From NCBI GenBank assembly GCA_046349085.1, contig JAXMDA010000001.1:682001-746000 (forward strand): DNA of 64,000 nt. The letters run 5' to 3'. Position 1 is the first letter of the stretch. Each line of letters opens with the position of its first letter. A program made the position numbers and the translations under genes. The notes below the pieces were generated by a model that did not search any database, had not been told where the DNA came from, and saw only the letters and a list, made by a program, of their open reading frames with translations. The stretch comes from JAJXWB01 sp046349085 (GTDB lineage Bacteria; Pseudomonadota; Alphaproteobacteria; Rhizobiales; Beijerinckiaceae). Positions 42,521-51,587 of this stretch are shown piece after piece.

Positions 42521-43926
42521 GTCGCGCCCGTCGTCTTCTTCAGATGCTCGAGATTGGCGAGAAACGCGTCTTCGTCCGTCAGACAACGCAGGTCGAGAAC
42601 AAGCGCGCCTTCCGCTACGCGCCCGATGACTGGCCGGGGCAACGCGCGCAACGCCTTGTTGAGAGCGATCACCGCGCGCTGTCCGCCGCGCGAGCGAACG
42701 GCGAGGCCGGCGCTCGCAATCGTCTCGACCGGCGAGGCGCCGGAGCCGACTTCGCTCGCGCAATCCGCGACCTCGACGAGAAAATCCGCCCCTAGCAATT
42801 CCCGCAGGCGCGGCGCGAGCCGGCGCGCCTGCGCCGCGATCTCGTCGCGCGGCCGCGCGAGCGAGGCGAGCGTCGGCAGCGTCTGCGCAAGCCGGTCGGG
42901 ATCGCGATAGAGTTTCAGCGTCGCCTCGAGCGCGGCGATTCTGATCTTGTCGACGCGCAACGCGCGCTTCATCGGATTTTTGTTGATGCGCGCAATCAAA
43001 TCCTTGCGGCCGACAATGAAACCCGCCTGCGGTCCGCCGAGCAGCTTGTCGCCGGAGAAAGTCACGAGGTCCGCGCCTTCGGCAACCGCCTCGGCGACGG
43101 TCGGCTCGCGCTTCAAGCCGTAGCGCGTGAGATCGACCAGAACGCCGGAGCCGAGATCGTTGACGAGCGGCGTCTTCTTCTCGCGCGCAATGGCGGCAAG
43201 CTCCCGGGCGGAAACGTCCTTGGCGAAGCCCTCGATGCGATAGTTGGAGGTGTGGACTTTAAGAACGAGGCCGGCCTCCTGCTCCAGCGCGGCGATGTAG
43301 TCCTTCGCATGGGTGCGGTTGGTCGTCCCGATCTCGACGAGCCTGGCGCCGGCGCGCGCCATGATGTCGGGCATACGGAAGGCGCCGCCGATCTCGATCA
43401 GTTCGCCGCGCGACACGACGGCGCGTTTTCCGCGCGCGAGCGTGTTGAGGACCAACAGCACCGCGGCGGCGTTGTTGTTGACTATCGTCGCGTCTTCCGC
43501 GCCGGTCAATTCGCAGAGAAGCGCGCGCAGATGATCGTCCCGCTCGCCGCGCCTGCCGCCGCCGACGTCGAATTCGAGCGCGACCGCCTCGCGCATCGCC
43601 TGCGCCGCAGCGTCGATCGCCGCTTCGGCGAGGCGCGCGCGGCCGAGGTTGGTGTGCAGCACCGTGCCGGTGAGATTGAAGACGGGCTTGAGGCTCGGCG
43701 CGCTGGCCCGTTGCAGACACTCCGCCGCGCGCGCGACGATCGCCGCGACATCAGCGATCCCCTTGCTCTCGCGGGCCTCGGCAAGCGCCTGCCGAACGGC
43801 GGCCGTGAATGCCGCGCGCCCAAAATCTTCGATGGGCGCGGCAGCCGCGCCATTGCGGAGAACTTCGTCGACCGCCGGCAGGCGACGGGGATTATCGGCT
43901 TTGGACGCAACTCCTTTCGTTCTCAT
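42517..43926 (-). CDS. selA: L-seryl-tRNA(Sec) selenium transferase
   Basis: 469 residues, normal size. PLP enzyme: the Schiff-base Lys294 is in SGDKLLGGPQAG. Other family blocks are NLTGTVLHTNLGRA, IVNNNAAAVLLVLN, RGELIEIGGAFRMPDIM and GTTNRTHAKDY. It converts Ser-tRNA(Sec) to Sec-tRNA(Sec) using selenophosphate from SelD. It starts 3 nt after the fdhE stop and overlaps selB, so it is translated in a tight run with both. Confidence 0.95.
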   Translation of the reverse strand: MRTKGVASKADNPRRLPAVDEVLRNGAAAAPIEDFGRAAFTAAVRQALAEARESKGIADVAAIVARAAECLQRASAPSLKPVFNLTGTVLHTNLGRARLAEAAIDAAAQAMREAVALEFDVGGGRRGERDDHLRALLCELTGAEDATIVNNNAAAVLLVLNTLARGKRAVVSRGELIEIGGAFRMPDIMARAGARLVEIGTTNRTHAKDYIAALEQEAGLVLKVHTSNYRIEGFAKDVSARELAAIAREKKTPLVNDLGSGVLVDLTRYGLKREPTVAEAVAEGADLVTFSGDKLLGGPQAGFIVGRKDLIARINKNPMKRALRVDKIRIAALEATLKLYRDPDRLAQTLPTLASLARPRDEIAAQARRLAPRLRELLGADFLVEVADCASEVGSGASPVETIASAGLAVRSRGGQRAVIALNKALRALPRPVIGRVAEGALVLDLRCLTDEDAFLANLEHLKKTTGAT

Positions 43927-43929
43927 GCG

Positions 43930-44856
43930 CTAATAGCCGAGCAGAAAGGGATTGACGGCGCCGCGGCGGAACTCTCCGCCCTGCAACAACATGTCGAGCG
44001 CCAGACTTGCGACATCGTCGGCGACGGGGTCGAGCGTCGGCTCCTTGTGCTGCAGCATGATCTTCAGATACCGGCCGCATTTTGCGCAGGTCTCGGCGCG
44101 CACGAGGCCTGCGCCCGGACCCTGCTCCACTTCCTGGTAGCCGATGCCTTCGGTCGAGCCGCAGCACACGCATTTCACGCGCACCTCGTGCCACAGCGTC
44201 GAACACAGCGCGCAGGACGCGAAGCGCACGCCATGCGCGCCCTGCCAGCCGACGACGAGGCTCGCGACCGGCGGGCCGCCGCAGGCCGGGCAGGCGCCCT
44301 GGCCGACTGGCGCGAGCGTCCTGGCGTCGAGCCGCGACGCGAGGCGCGTCGCATGGACCTGCATCCCGGCCGCGACAAAAGCCTGCTCCGCAAGACGCGT
44401 CGGATCGAGACGATTGTCGAAGGCGGCGCGGGCCATCGCCTCGCGCTCGGCTCCGTCCATCGCCGTGACCTTGCCCAGCGCCTCGCAGGCTTCGGCCGGC
44501 ATTTCGATCTGGCGCGCGAGATCGAACAATTTGTCGAAAGTCGCGGCAAGCGCCGGATCTTCGCCAAAGCGGTTTCGATCGATCGGCGGCATCGCGTGCT
44601 CGCGCGCACGCGCGCGTTCGTCGGCGCTCGGCATGAGCGGTTCGGGCAGTGCGGACTCGTTCGTGCGGTGCTGCGCTTCGGCAAGGCCCGCCATGAAATG
44701 CAGGTAGGGCGCAAGCTCGTGGCTTTGCGCGAGCACGGCGAAACGCTGCGCGCGCAGACGAAAATGCGTTGCTGGATCGGGAAGGCGGGCGAAGGGCGGT
44801 TCGGCGCGCGAACCGATCTCGACGGGGGCAAACGGCTGTGCGCCGGATTCACTCAT
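43930..44856 (-). CDS. fdhE: Formate dehydrogenase accessory protein FdhE
   Basis: 308 residues. The C-terminal half carries the rubredoxin-like Cys motifs CPACGG, CALC, CVCCGS and CAKCG, which in FdhE bind iron and help assemble exported formate dehydrogenase-N/O. The N-terminal helical part (HFRLRAQRFAVLAQSHELAPYLHFMAGLAEAQ split over about 32-63) also fits. The start is the ATG at 44856 with GAGCAGAG upstream. It follows fdoI across a hairpin and is followed within 3 nt by selA. Confidence 0.92.
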   Translation of the reverse strand: MSESGAQPFAPVEIGSRAEPPFARLPDPATHFRLRAQRFAVLAQSHELAPYLHFMAGLAEAQHRTNESALPEPLMPSADERARAREHAMPPIDRNRFGEDPALAATFDKLFDLARQIEMPAEACEALGKVTAMDGAEREAMARAAFDNRLDPTRLAEQAFVAAGMQVHATRLASRLDARTLAPVGQGACPACGGPPVASLVVGWQGAHGVRFASCALCSTLWHEVRVKCVCCGSTEGIGYQEVEQGPGAGLVRAETCAKCGRYLKIMLQHKEPTLDPVADDVASLALDMLLQGGEFRRGAVNPFLLGY

Positions 44857-44925
44857 GATGCTCTGCTCACGAACCGCACGGGCCACGTGGAGCGATCGCG
44901 TGTTTCGCGCGACCGCAGGATGAAG

Positions 44926-44948
44926 CCTGCGCGCCTGACGCGCGCAGG
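44926..44948 (-). terminator. Intra-operon hairpin between fdoI and fdhE
   Basis: CCTGCGCGC and GCGCGCAGG pair perfectly (9 bp) around a 5-nt loop in the 101-nt gap. There is no T-run. It could lower expression of fdhE and the sel genes relative to the enzyme subunits. Confidence 0.4.
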
Positions 44949-44957
44949 AATTGCACT

Positions 44958-45632
44958 CTACCGCTGACGGTCGGCCGTCACCAGCTCCTTGAGCCACTTG
45001 CGGTGGTGTCGCCAGGCCCAGCCGCCGGTGACGCTGCCCTTGGTCATCGCGCTGATCGTGCCGCGCACCCAGATCGCGGCATAGACGTGCACGATCCACA
45101 CGCTGATGATGACGACGGCCGCGACGGCGTGCACGAGCACGGCGATGCGCTTGGTCGGGATCGACGTGTAGGCGAAGAAATACGTGTCCCAGATCGTCAG
45201 CCCCGACAGGATCAGGACGACGATCAGCAGCGACATGCCCCAGAACACCATCTTCTGGCCGGCATTGTACTTCCCGACCTCCGGCATCCGTTCCTCGTGG
45301 CCGGCGACGAGGTCGCCGGCATGCGAGAGCCACTCGCCGTCTTCACGCTTCCACAGATTGAGCTTCCAGAAGCGGAAGAACAGGCCCGAGAAGGAGAAGA
45401 ACAGGACGACGCCGATCCATGGATGGATGGCGCGCGTCGCCTGGCCGCCGCCAAACAGGCCGGTCAGGAAGAACAGGCTCGGATGGAACAGCGCCAACCC
45501 CGAGAGCGCGAGCAGGATCAGGCAGATCGCCGTCACCCAGTGATTTGCGCGCGCGCTCGAGGTGTAGCGGTCGACGACGACAGGGCTTCCGGGATGGATC
45601 TTGTCGCCTGCGTCGATGTCGTCCGCGCTCAT
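44958..45632 (-). CDS. fdoI: Formate dehydrogenase cytochrome b subunit (gamma)
   Basis: 224 residues with four membrane helices and the family His ligands for two b-hemes: RANHWVTAICLILLALSG, RAIHPWIGVVLFFS, VLVHAVAAVVIIS and IVHVYAAIWVRG. The C-terminus ends in a basic cytoplasmic tail. It carries electrons from the beta subunit to quinone. The start overlaps the fdoH stop (ATGA). The E. coli-style name fdoI is used without deciding between fdo and fdn forms. Confidence 0.92.
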   Translation of the reverse strand: MSADDIDAGDKIHPGSPVVVDRYTSSARANHWVTAICLILLALSGLALFHPSLFFLTGLFGGGQATRAIHPWIGVVLFFSFSGLFFRFWKLNLWKREDGEWLSHAGDLVAGHEERMPEVGKYNAGQKMVFWGMSLLIVVLILSGLTIWDTYFFAYTSIPTKRIAVLVHAVAAVVIISVWIVHVYAAIWVRGTISAMTKGSVTGGWAWRHHRKWLKELVTADRQR

Positions 45633-46567
45633 CTTTCTCCTCCCGCCAGCCGTTGGGCGTTGGCTTCGTCTTCAGCGGAGACCTTGTTCGGTCCGGCAAT
45701 CATGTGATGCACGAAACCGAAGGCTGCGACCGCGCCCATGACCGCCAGACCGGCGTATTTGGTGACGCCCTTCCAGGCCTCGACCAGCGGAGAGATGCGC
45801 GGATTGTTCGGCAAGCCGGCATAGATCTCCGGCTTGTCGGCGTGTTGCAGCACGTACATGACGTGCGTGCCGCCGACGCCCTGCGGATCGTAGAGGCCGG
45901 CGTTCCTGTAGCCGCGCGACTTCAGGTCCGCGATGCGGCCGTCAGCCCATTTCTTCATGTCGTCCTTGGGGCCGAACACGATCGCCTGGGTCGGGCAGGC
46001 CTTCTGGCAGGCCGGCCCCTGGCCGACCGCGACGCGGTCGGAGCAGAGCGTGCACTTGTAGGCCTTCTGGTCGACCTTGGAGATGCGCGGAATATTGAAC
46101 GGGCAACCTTTCACGCAATAGCCGCAGCCGATGCACTTGTCGTGGTCGAAGTCCACGATGCCGTTCGAATATTGCACGATGGCGCCGGGCGCCGGGCAGG
46201 CCTTGAGGCAGCCCGGATCCTCGCAATGCATGCAGCCGTCCTTGCGGATCAGCCACTCGAGATTGCCGGTCTCCGGATTGTCCCATTCGGTGAAGCGCAT
46301 CACCGTGAGGCTCGCCGGGGTCAGGTCGTTCGGGTTGTTGTACGTGCCGTTGTTGGTCCCGATCTCCTCGCGCAGATCGTTCCATTCCATGCAGGCCGAC
46401 TGGCAGGCCTTGCAGCCGATGCACTTCGACACGTCGATCAGCTTGGCGACCTGGTTCTGGCGCTCGGCCGGCGGCGTGACCGTCGAAGCCGAGCGACGCA
46501 CCAGGTCCTTCTCGCCGAATTTCGGGCTGCCTGCCGCGACAGCGGGATTTGGAAGCGGTGGGTACAT
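45629..46567 (-). CDS. fdoH: Formate dehydrogenase iron-sulfur subunit (beta)
   Basis: 312 residues with four [4Fe-4S] cluster motifs (CIGCKACQSAC, CMHCEDPGCLKAC, CIGCGYCVKGC, CTLC...ACQKAC) and a C-terminal membrane helix (AGLAVMGAVAAFGFVHHM), as in FdoH/FdnH. It passes electrons from the selenoprotein subunit to cytochrome b. The start is 15 nt after the fdoG stop. Confidence 0.94.
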   Translation of the reverse strand: MYPPLPNPAVAAGSPKFGEKDLVRRSASTVTPPAERQNQVAKLIDVSKCIGCKACQSACMEWNDLREEIGTNNGTYNNPNDLTPASLTVMRFTEWDNPETGNLEWLIRKDGCMHCEDPGCLKACPAPGAIVQYSNGIVDFDHDKCIGCGYCVKGCPFNIPRISKVDQKAYKCTLCSDRVAVGQGPACQKACPTQAIVFGPKDDMKKWADGRIADLKSRGYRNAGLYDPQGVGGTHVMYVLQHADKPEIYAGLPNNPRISPLVEAWKGVTKYAGLAVMGAVAAFGFVHHMIAGPNKVSAEDEANAQRLAGGER

Positions 46568-46582
46568 GTCTTCCTCCTCCCG

Positions 46583-49500
46583 TTAGGCGACCGGGCCCGG
46601 AATGGGCTCGATGTTGACCAGGAACGCCTTGAATTCCGGCGTGTCGGTATTGGCGTCGCCGACGAAGGGCGTGAGCGAATTCGGACCCCAGCCCTTCTTC
46701 GCCGCGCCGACGAAGCCCCAATGCAGGGGGATGCCGACGATATGCACCTTCTTGCCGTCGCACATCATCGGCTTGATGCGCTTGGTGACGACGGCGCGCG
46801 CCTTGACCGACCCGCGCTTCGACCACACGCGCACCATGCCGCCCGCCGCGATGCCCTTCTCCCTGGCCAGCTCCTCGCCGATCTCGACGAAGAATTCCGG
46901 CTGGAGCGCGGCGTTGATGCGAACGTTCTTGGTCCAGTAGTGGAAGTGCTCGGTCAGACGATAGGAGGTCGCCGCGTACGGGAACTCCTTGGAATCGCCG
47001 AGCTGCTCGAGATCGCCCTTGAAGATGCGCGCGACGGGATTGCCGCGGATCTTCGGCGCGATGACGTTGGCGACGGGCGATTCGAACGGCTCGTAATGAA
47101 CCGGGAACGGTCCTTCGCGCATCATGCCGCGCGAGAACAGGCGCGCGGTGCCTTCGGCGTTCATGATGAAAGGCTGGACGTCCTGCGGCTTGGCGGTCGG
47201 CGCGATGTCCGGCACGTCATAGCCGGTCCATTTCGCGCCGTCCCACCACAGCAGCTTGCGGCTGTCGTCCCACGGCTTGCCATCCATGTCCGCGGAAGCG
47301 CGGTTGTAGAGAATGCGCCGGTTGACGGGCCACGACCACGCCCATTTGGCGTAGGCGCCGGTCTCGTCGGGATCGCTGAGATCGCGCCGGGCCATGTTGT
47401 TGCCCGCCTCGTTCCAGCAGCCCGAATAGATCCAGCAGCCGCAGGCCGTGGAGCCGTCGTCGCGCAGCGCGGCGAAGCTCACGACCTGCTTGCCCTTTTC
47501 AAGGAGCTTCTTGTTCGGATCGTTCGGGTCGGGCACGTCCGCGAGGACATAGCCATTGAGCTCCTTTGCGAGCTCTTCCGGCTCGGGCTCGCCCGGATCC
47601 TTGTAGCGCCAGTCCAGATTGAGGATCGGCTCGGGAACGACGCCGCCCTCCTTCTTGTAGAGCTCGCGCACACGCAGGAAGATGTTCGCCATGATCCAGG
47701 TGTCGTGCTTGGCCTCGCCCGGCGGCGTGCCGCCGGCCCAGTGCCAGTGCAACTGACGGCCCGAATTGGTCAGCGAACCCGTGTCCTCCGCAAAGCAGGT
47801 CGAAGGCAACTGCAGCACTTCGGTCTGGATGCTCGCCGTGGGCACGTCATTGTGCTCGCCGTGGTTCTCCCAGAAGCGTGCGGTCTCCGTCTGCAGCGGG
47901 TCCATGACGACCAGCATCTTCAACTTGCTCAGAGCTTCCGTCAGCTTCTTCCGGTTGGGGAAGGCGAGCAGCGGATTGAACCCCTGGCAGAAATAGAGGT
48001 TCATCTTGCCCTGATGCATCATGTCGAAGGCGCGGAGCACGTCGTAGCCGGCGACGTCGAGCTTGGGCAGCCAGTCGTAGCCGAACTTGTTCTCCGGCGT
48101 CGCCGCGTCGCCCCACATGGATTTGAGGAAGCTGACGAAGAACTTGTTGTAGTTCTGCCAGTAGCTCATCTGGTTGGGGCGCATCGGCTTGAAGCCGCGC
48201 GTCGACATGTAGGACTCGTAAGTCGTCTCCTTTTCCGTCGGGATCGTGAGATAGCCGGGGATCAGGTTCGACATCAGGCCGATGTCGGTCAGTCCCTGGA
48301 TGTTGGAGTGCCCGCGCAGCGCGTTCATGCCGCCGCCGCGCACGCCGATGTTGCCGAGGATCAACTGCAGCATCGCCATGCAGCGGATATTCTGCGAGCC
48401 CTTCGAATGCTGCGTCCAGCCAAGCGCGTACATCGAGGTCATCGTCTTGGTTTTCGAAGACGTTTCCGCGATCGTGGCGCAGATTTTCAGGAACTTGTCC
48501 TGCGGCGTGCCGCAGATGCGCTCGACCATCTCGGGCGTGTATTGCGCGACATGGCTTTTAAGCAGGTTCCAGACGCTGCGCGGATGGTCGATGTCGGACT
48601 GCACATAGCCGTCCGCCCCGAGTTCGTAGTCCCAGGTCGAGCGGTTGTAGTCGCGACGCGCCTCGTCGTAGCCCGTGAACAGGCCGTCCTGGTAGCCGAA
48701 GCCTTCCTTGACGATGTAGGGCGCGTTGGTGAACGCCTTGACGTAATCCCACTGCACCTTGTCGTTCTTGATGCAGTAGTTGATGACGCCGAGCAGGAAG
48801 GCGATGTCCGTGCCCTGCCGGATCGGGGAATAATAATCAGAGACGGCCGCCGTGCGCGTAAAGCGCGGATCGACGACGATCAGCTTCGCGCCACGATTGG
48901 CCTTGGCTTCAGTGACCCACTTGAATCCGCAAGGATGCGCTTCGGCGGCGTTGCCGCCCATCACGAGCACCAGATCGGTATTCTTGATGTCCGTCCACGA
49001 ATTCGTCATCGCGCCACGGCCGAATGTTGGAGCCAGACTGGCTACCGTTGGGCCGTGTCAAACGCGCGCTTGGTTGTCGAATACCAGCATCCCCATGCCG
49101 CGGACCACCTTGTAGGTCGTCCAAGCGGTTTCGTTGGTCGTGGCGGACGCGGCAAGGAAGCCCGTGGTCACCCAGCGGTTGACCGTAGCGCCATCCTTGT
49201 TCTTGGCGACGAAATTGGCGTCGCGATCGGCCTTCAGGGCCTTGGCGATCTTGTCGAGCGCGGCGTCCCAGGAGATGGGCTCGAACTTGTCGGAGCCGGG
49301 CTTGCGGAGCATCGGCTGCTTCAGCCGGCTTTCCGAATGCACCATGTCCAGCAGCGCCGCGCCCTTCGGGCAGAGCGTGCCGCGATTGGTCGGGTGGTCC
49401 GAATCGCCCTCGATGTGGGTGATCTCGGCCTTCTCGCCCTTGGCGAGATTGCCCTTGGAGTAGAGGATGATGCCGCAGCCGACGGCGCAATAGGTGCAGG

Positions 49501-49657
49501 TGTTGCGGGTTTCCGTCAGGCTCGTCAGCTTGAACGGCCGGATGGTCGTCGCGAAGGCCTGTTCGACCTCGCCAAAACCAAACGCGCCGAGAGCCGTGCC
49601 TGCCGCGCCCGCGCCAGCGCCAATCACAAATTGGCGCCGAGACAGCTCGACGTTCAT
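46583..49657 (-). CDS. fdoG: Formate dehydrogenase catalytic subunit, selenoprotein (alpha)
   Basis: 1024 residues when the in-frame UGA at 49060-49058 is read as selenocysteine (Sec200). The context on both sides is conserved: NQARV before it and HGPTVASLAPTFGRGAM after it, matching E. coli FdnG/FdoG. A twin-arginine signal is present (LSRRQFVIGAG, about 6-16). A [4Fe-4S] site uses Cys54, Cys57, Cys61 and Cys96, and a long molybdopterin/tungstopterin-binding region follows. It oxidises formate at the periplasmic side. The ordinary translation would end at residue 199; nothing else looks broken. The fdoH gene starts 15 nt after it. Confidence 0.94.
49021..49060 (-). promoter_or_regulatory. 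SECIS element after the Sec codon
   Basis: Immediately after the UGA, the mRNA can fold a hairpin with GCC/GGC arms around AGUCU (49031-49043 on the complement). Sequence and position are close to the E. coli fdnG SECIS, which SelB binds. Its presence supports reading the UGA as selenocysteine. Confidence 0.85.
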
Positions 49658-49883
49658 GGTGACCCTCCCCTCGGAAGGGCGCGCGGCCTAGAGATTGTCG
49701 CTCTCGTTGGGGGCCGCGCGACCTTCGACTCGAAGCTGACATTTCAGCTTGCGTGAAAGCTATGTGGCGGCACGGGCGCTGTCAAATGCCTCAAATTCCG
49801 AAAACGCATTGATTTTGCAATGCAACACGCGCTTGCGCTCAAGTATTTGACCGCAGGCCGCATGGCGCCCTAGGCTCGGCGCA

Positions 49884-50435
49884 ATGGTTTGTCGGACGGC
49901 TCCCGCGTGGCGGGGCTCCATTGCGCAAAGCCTAGCTTTTCTGATGCTCTTCGCCCTGCAGGGCGGTGCGGCCAAGGCCGATTCCGTAAGACTGCAGCCG
50001 TGGGCCGGACCGGCGCCCGCCTTTTCCCTTGCGGATTCGCGCGGAGCGACGATCGGGCTCCGCCCCGGTTCAGGCGAGATAACCATCGTTCACTTTTTTG
50101 CGACGTGGTGCGAGCTTTGCCGCGAAGAACTGCCGGCGCTCTCGCGCCTGGCGCAGAGGGCGGGCGCCGCGGCGCGGGTGATCGCCATCTCGGTCGCCGA
50201 ACCGGAAATGCGTGTGCGGCGCTTCCTGGCGACGACGCAAACCGACTTTCCCGTCCTGCTCGACCCCGACCGCGCGACCGCGCGCGCATGGGGCGTCTCT
50301 GTCCTGCCGACGAGCTTCGTACTCGACGCCGCGCTCGCGCCGCGGCTTGCCGCCGAAGAGAGCGTCGCCTGGGACGAGGTCGAGCCGCATCTGCTCGCGA
50401 CAGGCTTCAAAGCAGGCGCGACAGCGCAAAAATGA
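49884..50435 (+). CDS. TlpA-like thioredoxin-fold protein
   Basis: 183 residues. A signal peptide or anchor spans about 12-32 and a thioredoxin fold about 40-170, with the active-site pair CELC at Cys76/Cys79 (FFATWCELCREELPAL). It follows the redoxin/TlpA pattern, with the cis-Pro region LPTSFVLD. Periplasmic disulfide or thiol chemistry is expected. It is divergent from fdoG across a 226-nt gap and overlaps the start region of the transglutaminase-like gene; with selD it forms a plus-strand run. Confidence 0.8.
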   Translation: MVCRTAPAWRGSIAQSLAFLMLFALQGGAAKADSVRLQPWAGPAPAFSLADSRGATIGLRPGSGEITIVHFFATWCELCREELPALSRLAQRAGAAARVIAISVAEPEMRVRRFLATTQTDFPVLLDPDRATARAWGVSVLPTSFVLDAALAPRLAAEESVAWDEVEPHLLATGFKAGATAQK

Positions 50436-50461
50436 GGGAGGAGAACATGAGGGAGGAGAAA
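50432..50461 (+). repeat. 15-bp tandem duplication carrying start codon and Shine-Dalgarno
   Basis: Two near-identical 15-bp units (ATGAGGGAGGAGAA plus C or A) each contain an ATG and a GGGAGGAG. They place in-frame ATGs at 50432, 50447 and 50462, then a further one at 50468. The first ATG overlaps the TlpA stop codon. Only the last Shine-Dalgarno is well placed for the ATG at 50462. Confidence 0.8.
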
Positions 50462-51565
50462 ATGAACATGGACAGACGCGCGCTTCTGGCTTCCGGCCTT
50501 GCGGCCGGCGCCGCCGCCCTGGCGCCGCGCATGGCGCAGGCGCAGGGAACATTCGCGCCCGCGCCCGGCGGCTGGCGCCGCTTCGCCGTGACGACGCGGC
50601 TGGACATCGCCAAGCCCGAGGGCGCGACGCAGGCGTGGCTGCCGCTTGCCTCCGTGCAGGAACGCGACTGGTTCCAGGCCGAAGGCGCGGACTGGCGCAC
50701 CAACGGCAAGGCGACCGTCTTCCGCGACGGACGCCACGCGGCGGGCATTCTGCGCGTCGAGTGGAACGCGCAGGAAAAGGCGCCCTATGTCGAGTTGACG
50801 AGCAAGGTGGCGACGCGCGACCGCGCGGTCGATCTTTCGAAGAAGCACGTCGTCACGCCGCTCTCGTCGAGCGCGCGGAAGCACTATCTCGCGGCCACCG
50901 ACCTCATTCCGACCGACGGCGTCGTCAAGCAGACCGCCGACAAGATCGTCGCCGGCGCGCGCAACGATCTCGACAAGGCCCACGCGATCTACGAATGGGT
51001 CGTCGATAATTCCTATCGTCGCGCCTCGACGCGCGGCTGCGGCATCGGCGATATCGCGGCGATGCTGAAGTCCGGCGATCTCGGCGGCAAATGCGCCGAT
51101 CTCAACGCGCTGTTCGTCGGCTTGGCGCGCGCTTCCGGCGTTCCCGCGCGCGACGTCTACGGCATCCGCATCGCGCCCTCGCGTTTCGGCTACAAGAGCC
51201 TCGGCGCCAATTCCGACGTCATCACCAAGGCGCAGCATTGTCGCGCCGAAGTGTTCCTCGACGGCTATGGCTGGACGCCGATGGACCCGGCCGACGTGCG
51301 CAAGGTCGTGCTCGAAGAGCCGCCGGGCAATCTGCCGGTCGGCGACGCGAAGGTGGCGGCCGCGCGCAAGGCTCTGTTCGGCGCGTGGGAGACGAACTGG
51401 CTCGCGTATAATTTCGCGCACGACGTCGCGCTGCCGGGATCGAAGGGGCCGAAGCTCGGCTTCCTGATGTATCCGCAGGCCGAGACCGCGGGCGTGCGTC
51501 TCGACTGTCTCGACCCGGACAATTTCCGCTACACGATCAAGTCCAAGGAAACGACCGCGATCTGA
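50462..51565 (+). CDS. Transglutaminase-like exported protein
   Basis: 367 residues from the ATG at 50462. A twin-arginine-like leader (MNMDRRALLASGLAAG, about 1-25) suggests Tat export. The papain-like transglutaminase core has Cys211 (GGKCADLNALF), His259 (KAQHCRAEVF) and Asp275 (WTPMDPAD), the catalytic triad arrangement. Alternative starts lie in the duplicated leader at 50432 and 50447. Bacterial members often act as proteases or peptide-crosslinking enzymes; the substrate is not known. It lies between the TlpA-like gene and selD. Confidence 0.82.
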   Translation: MNMDRRALLASGLAAGAAALAPRMAQAQGTFAPAPGGWRRFAVTTRLDIAKPEGATQAWLPLASVQERDWFQAEGADWRTNGKATVFRDGRHAAGILRVEWNAQEKAPYVELTSKVATRDRAVDLSKKHVVTPLSSSARKHYLAATDLIPTDGVVKQTADKIVAGARNDLDKAHAIYEWVVDNSYRRASTRGCGIGDIAAMLKSGDLGGKCADLNALFVGLARASGVPARDVYGIRIAPSRFGYKSLGANSDVITKAQHCRAEVFLDGYGWTPMDPADVRKVVLEEPPGNLPVGDAKVAAARKALFGAWETNWLAYNFAHDVALPGSKGPKLGFLMYPQAETAGVRLDCLDPDNFRYTIKSKETTAI

Positions 51566-51587
51566 TCGCGGGCCAAGGAGAGACGAC

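Noticed and set aside
49058..49060. In-frame TGA in fdoG as a pseudogene marker
   Set aside because: Conserved flanking residues match the selenocysteine site of FdnG/FdoG, a SECIS hairpin follows, and selA, selB, selC and selD are all nearby, so the UGA is a Sec codon.
45419..49756. A long open frame on the plus strand across the formate dehydrogenase genes
   Set aside because: It is the complement of fdoI, fdoH and fdoG, which have clear domains; the product has no recognisable fold, and such antisense frames are expected in GC-rich DNA.
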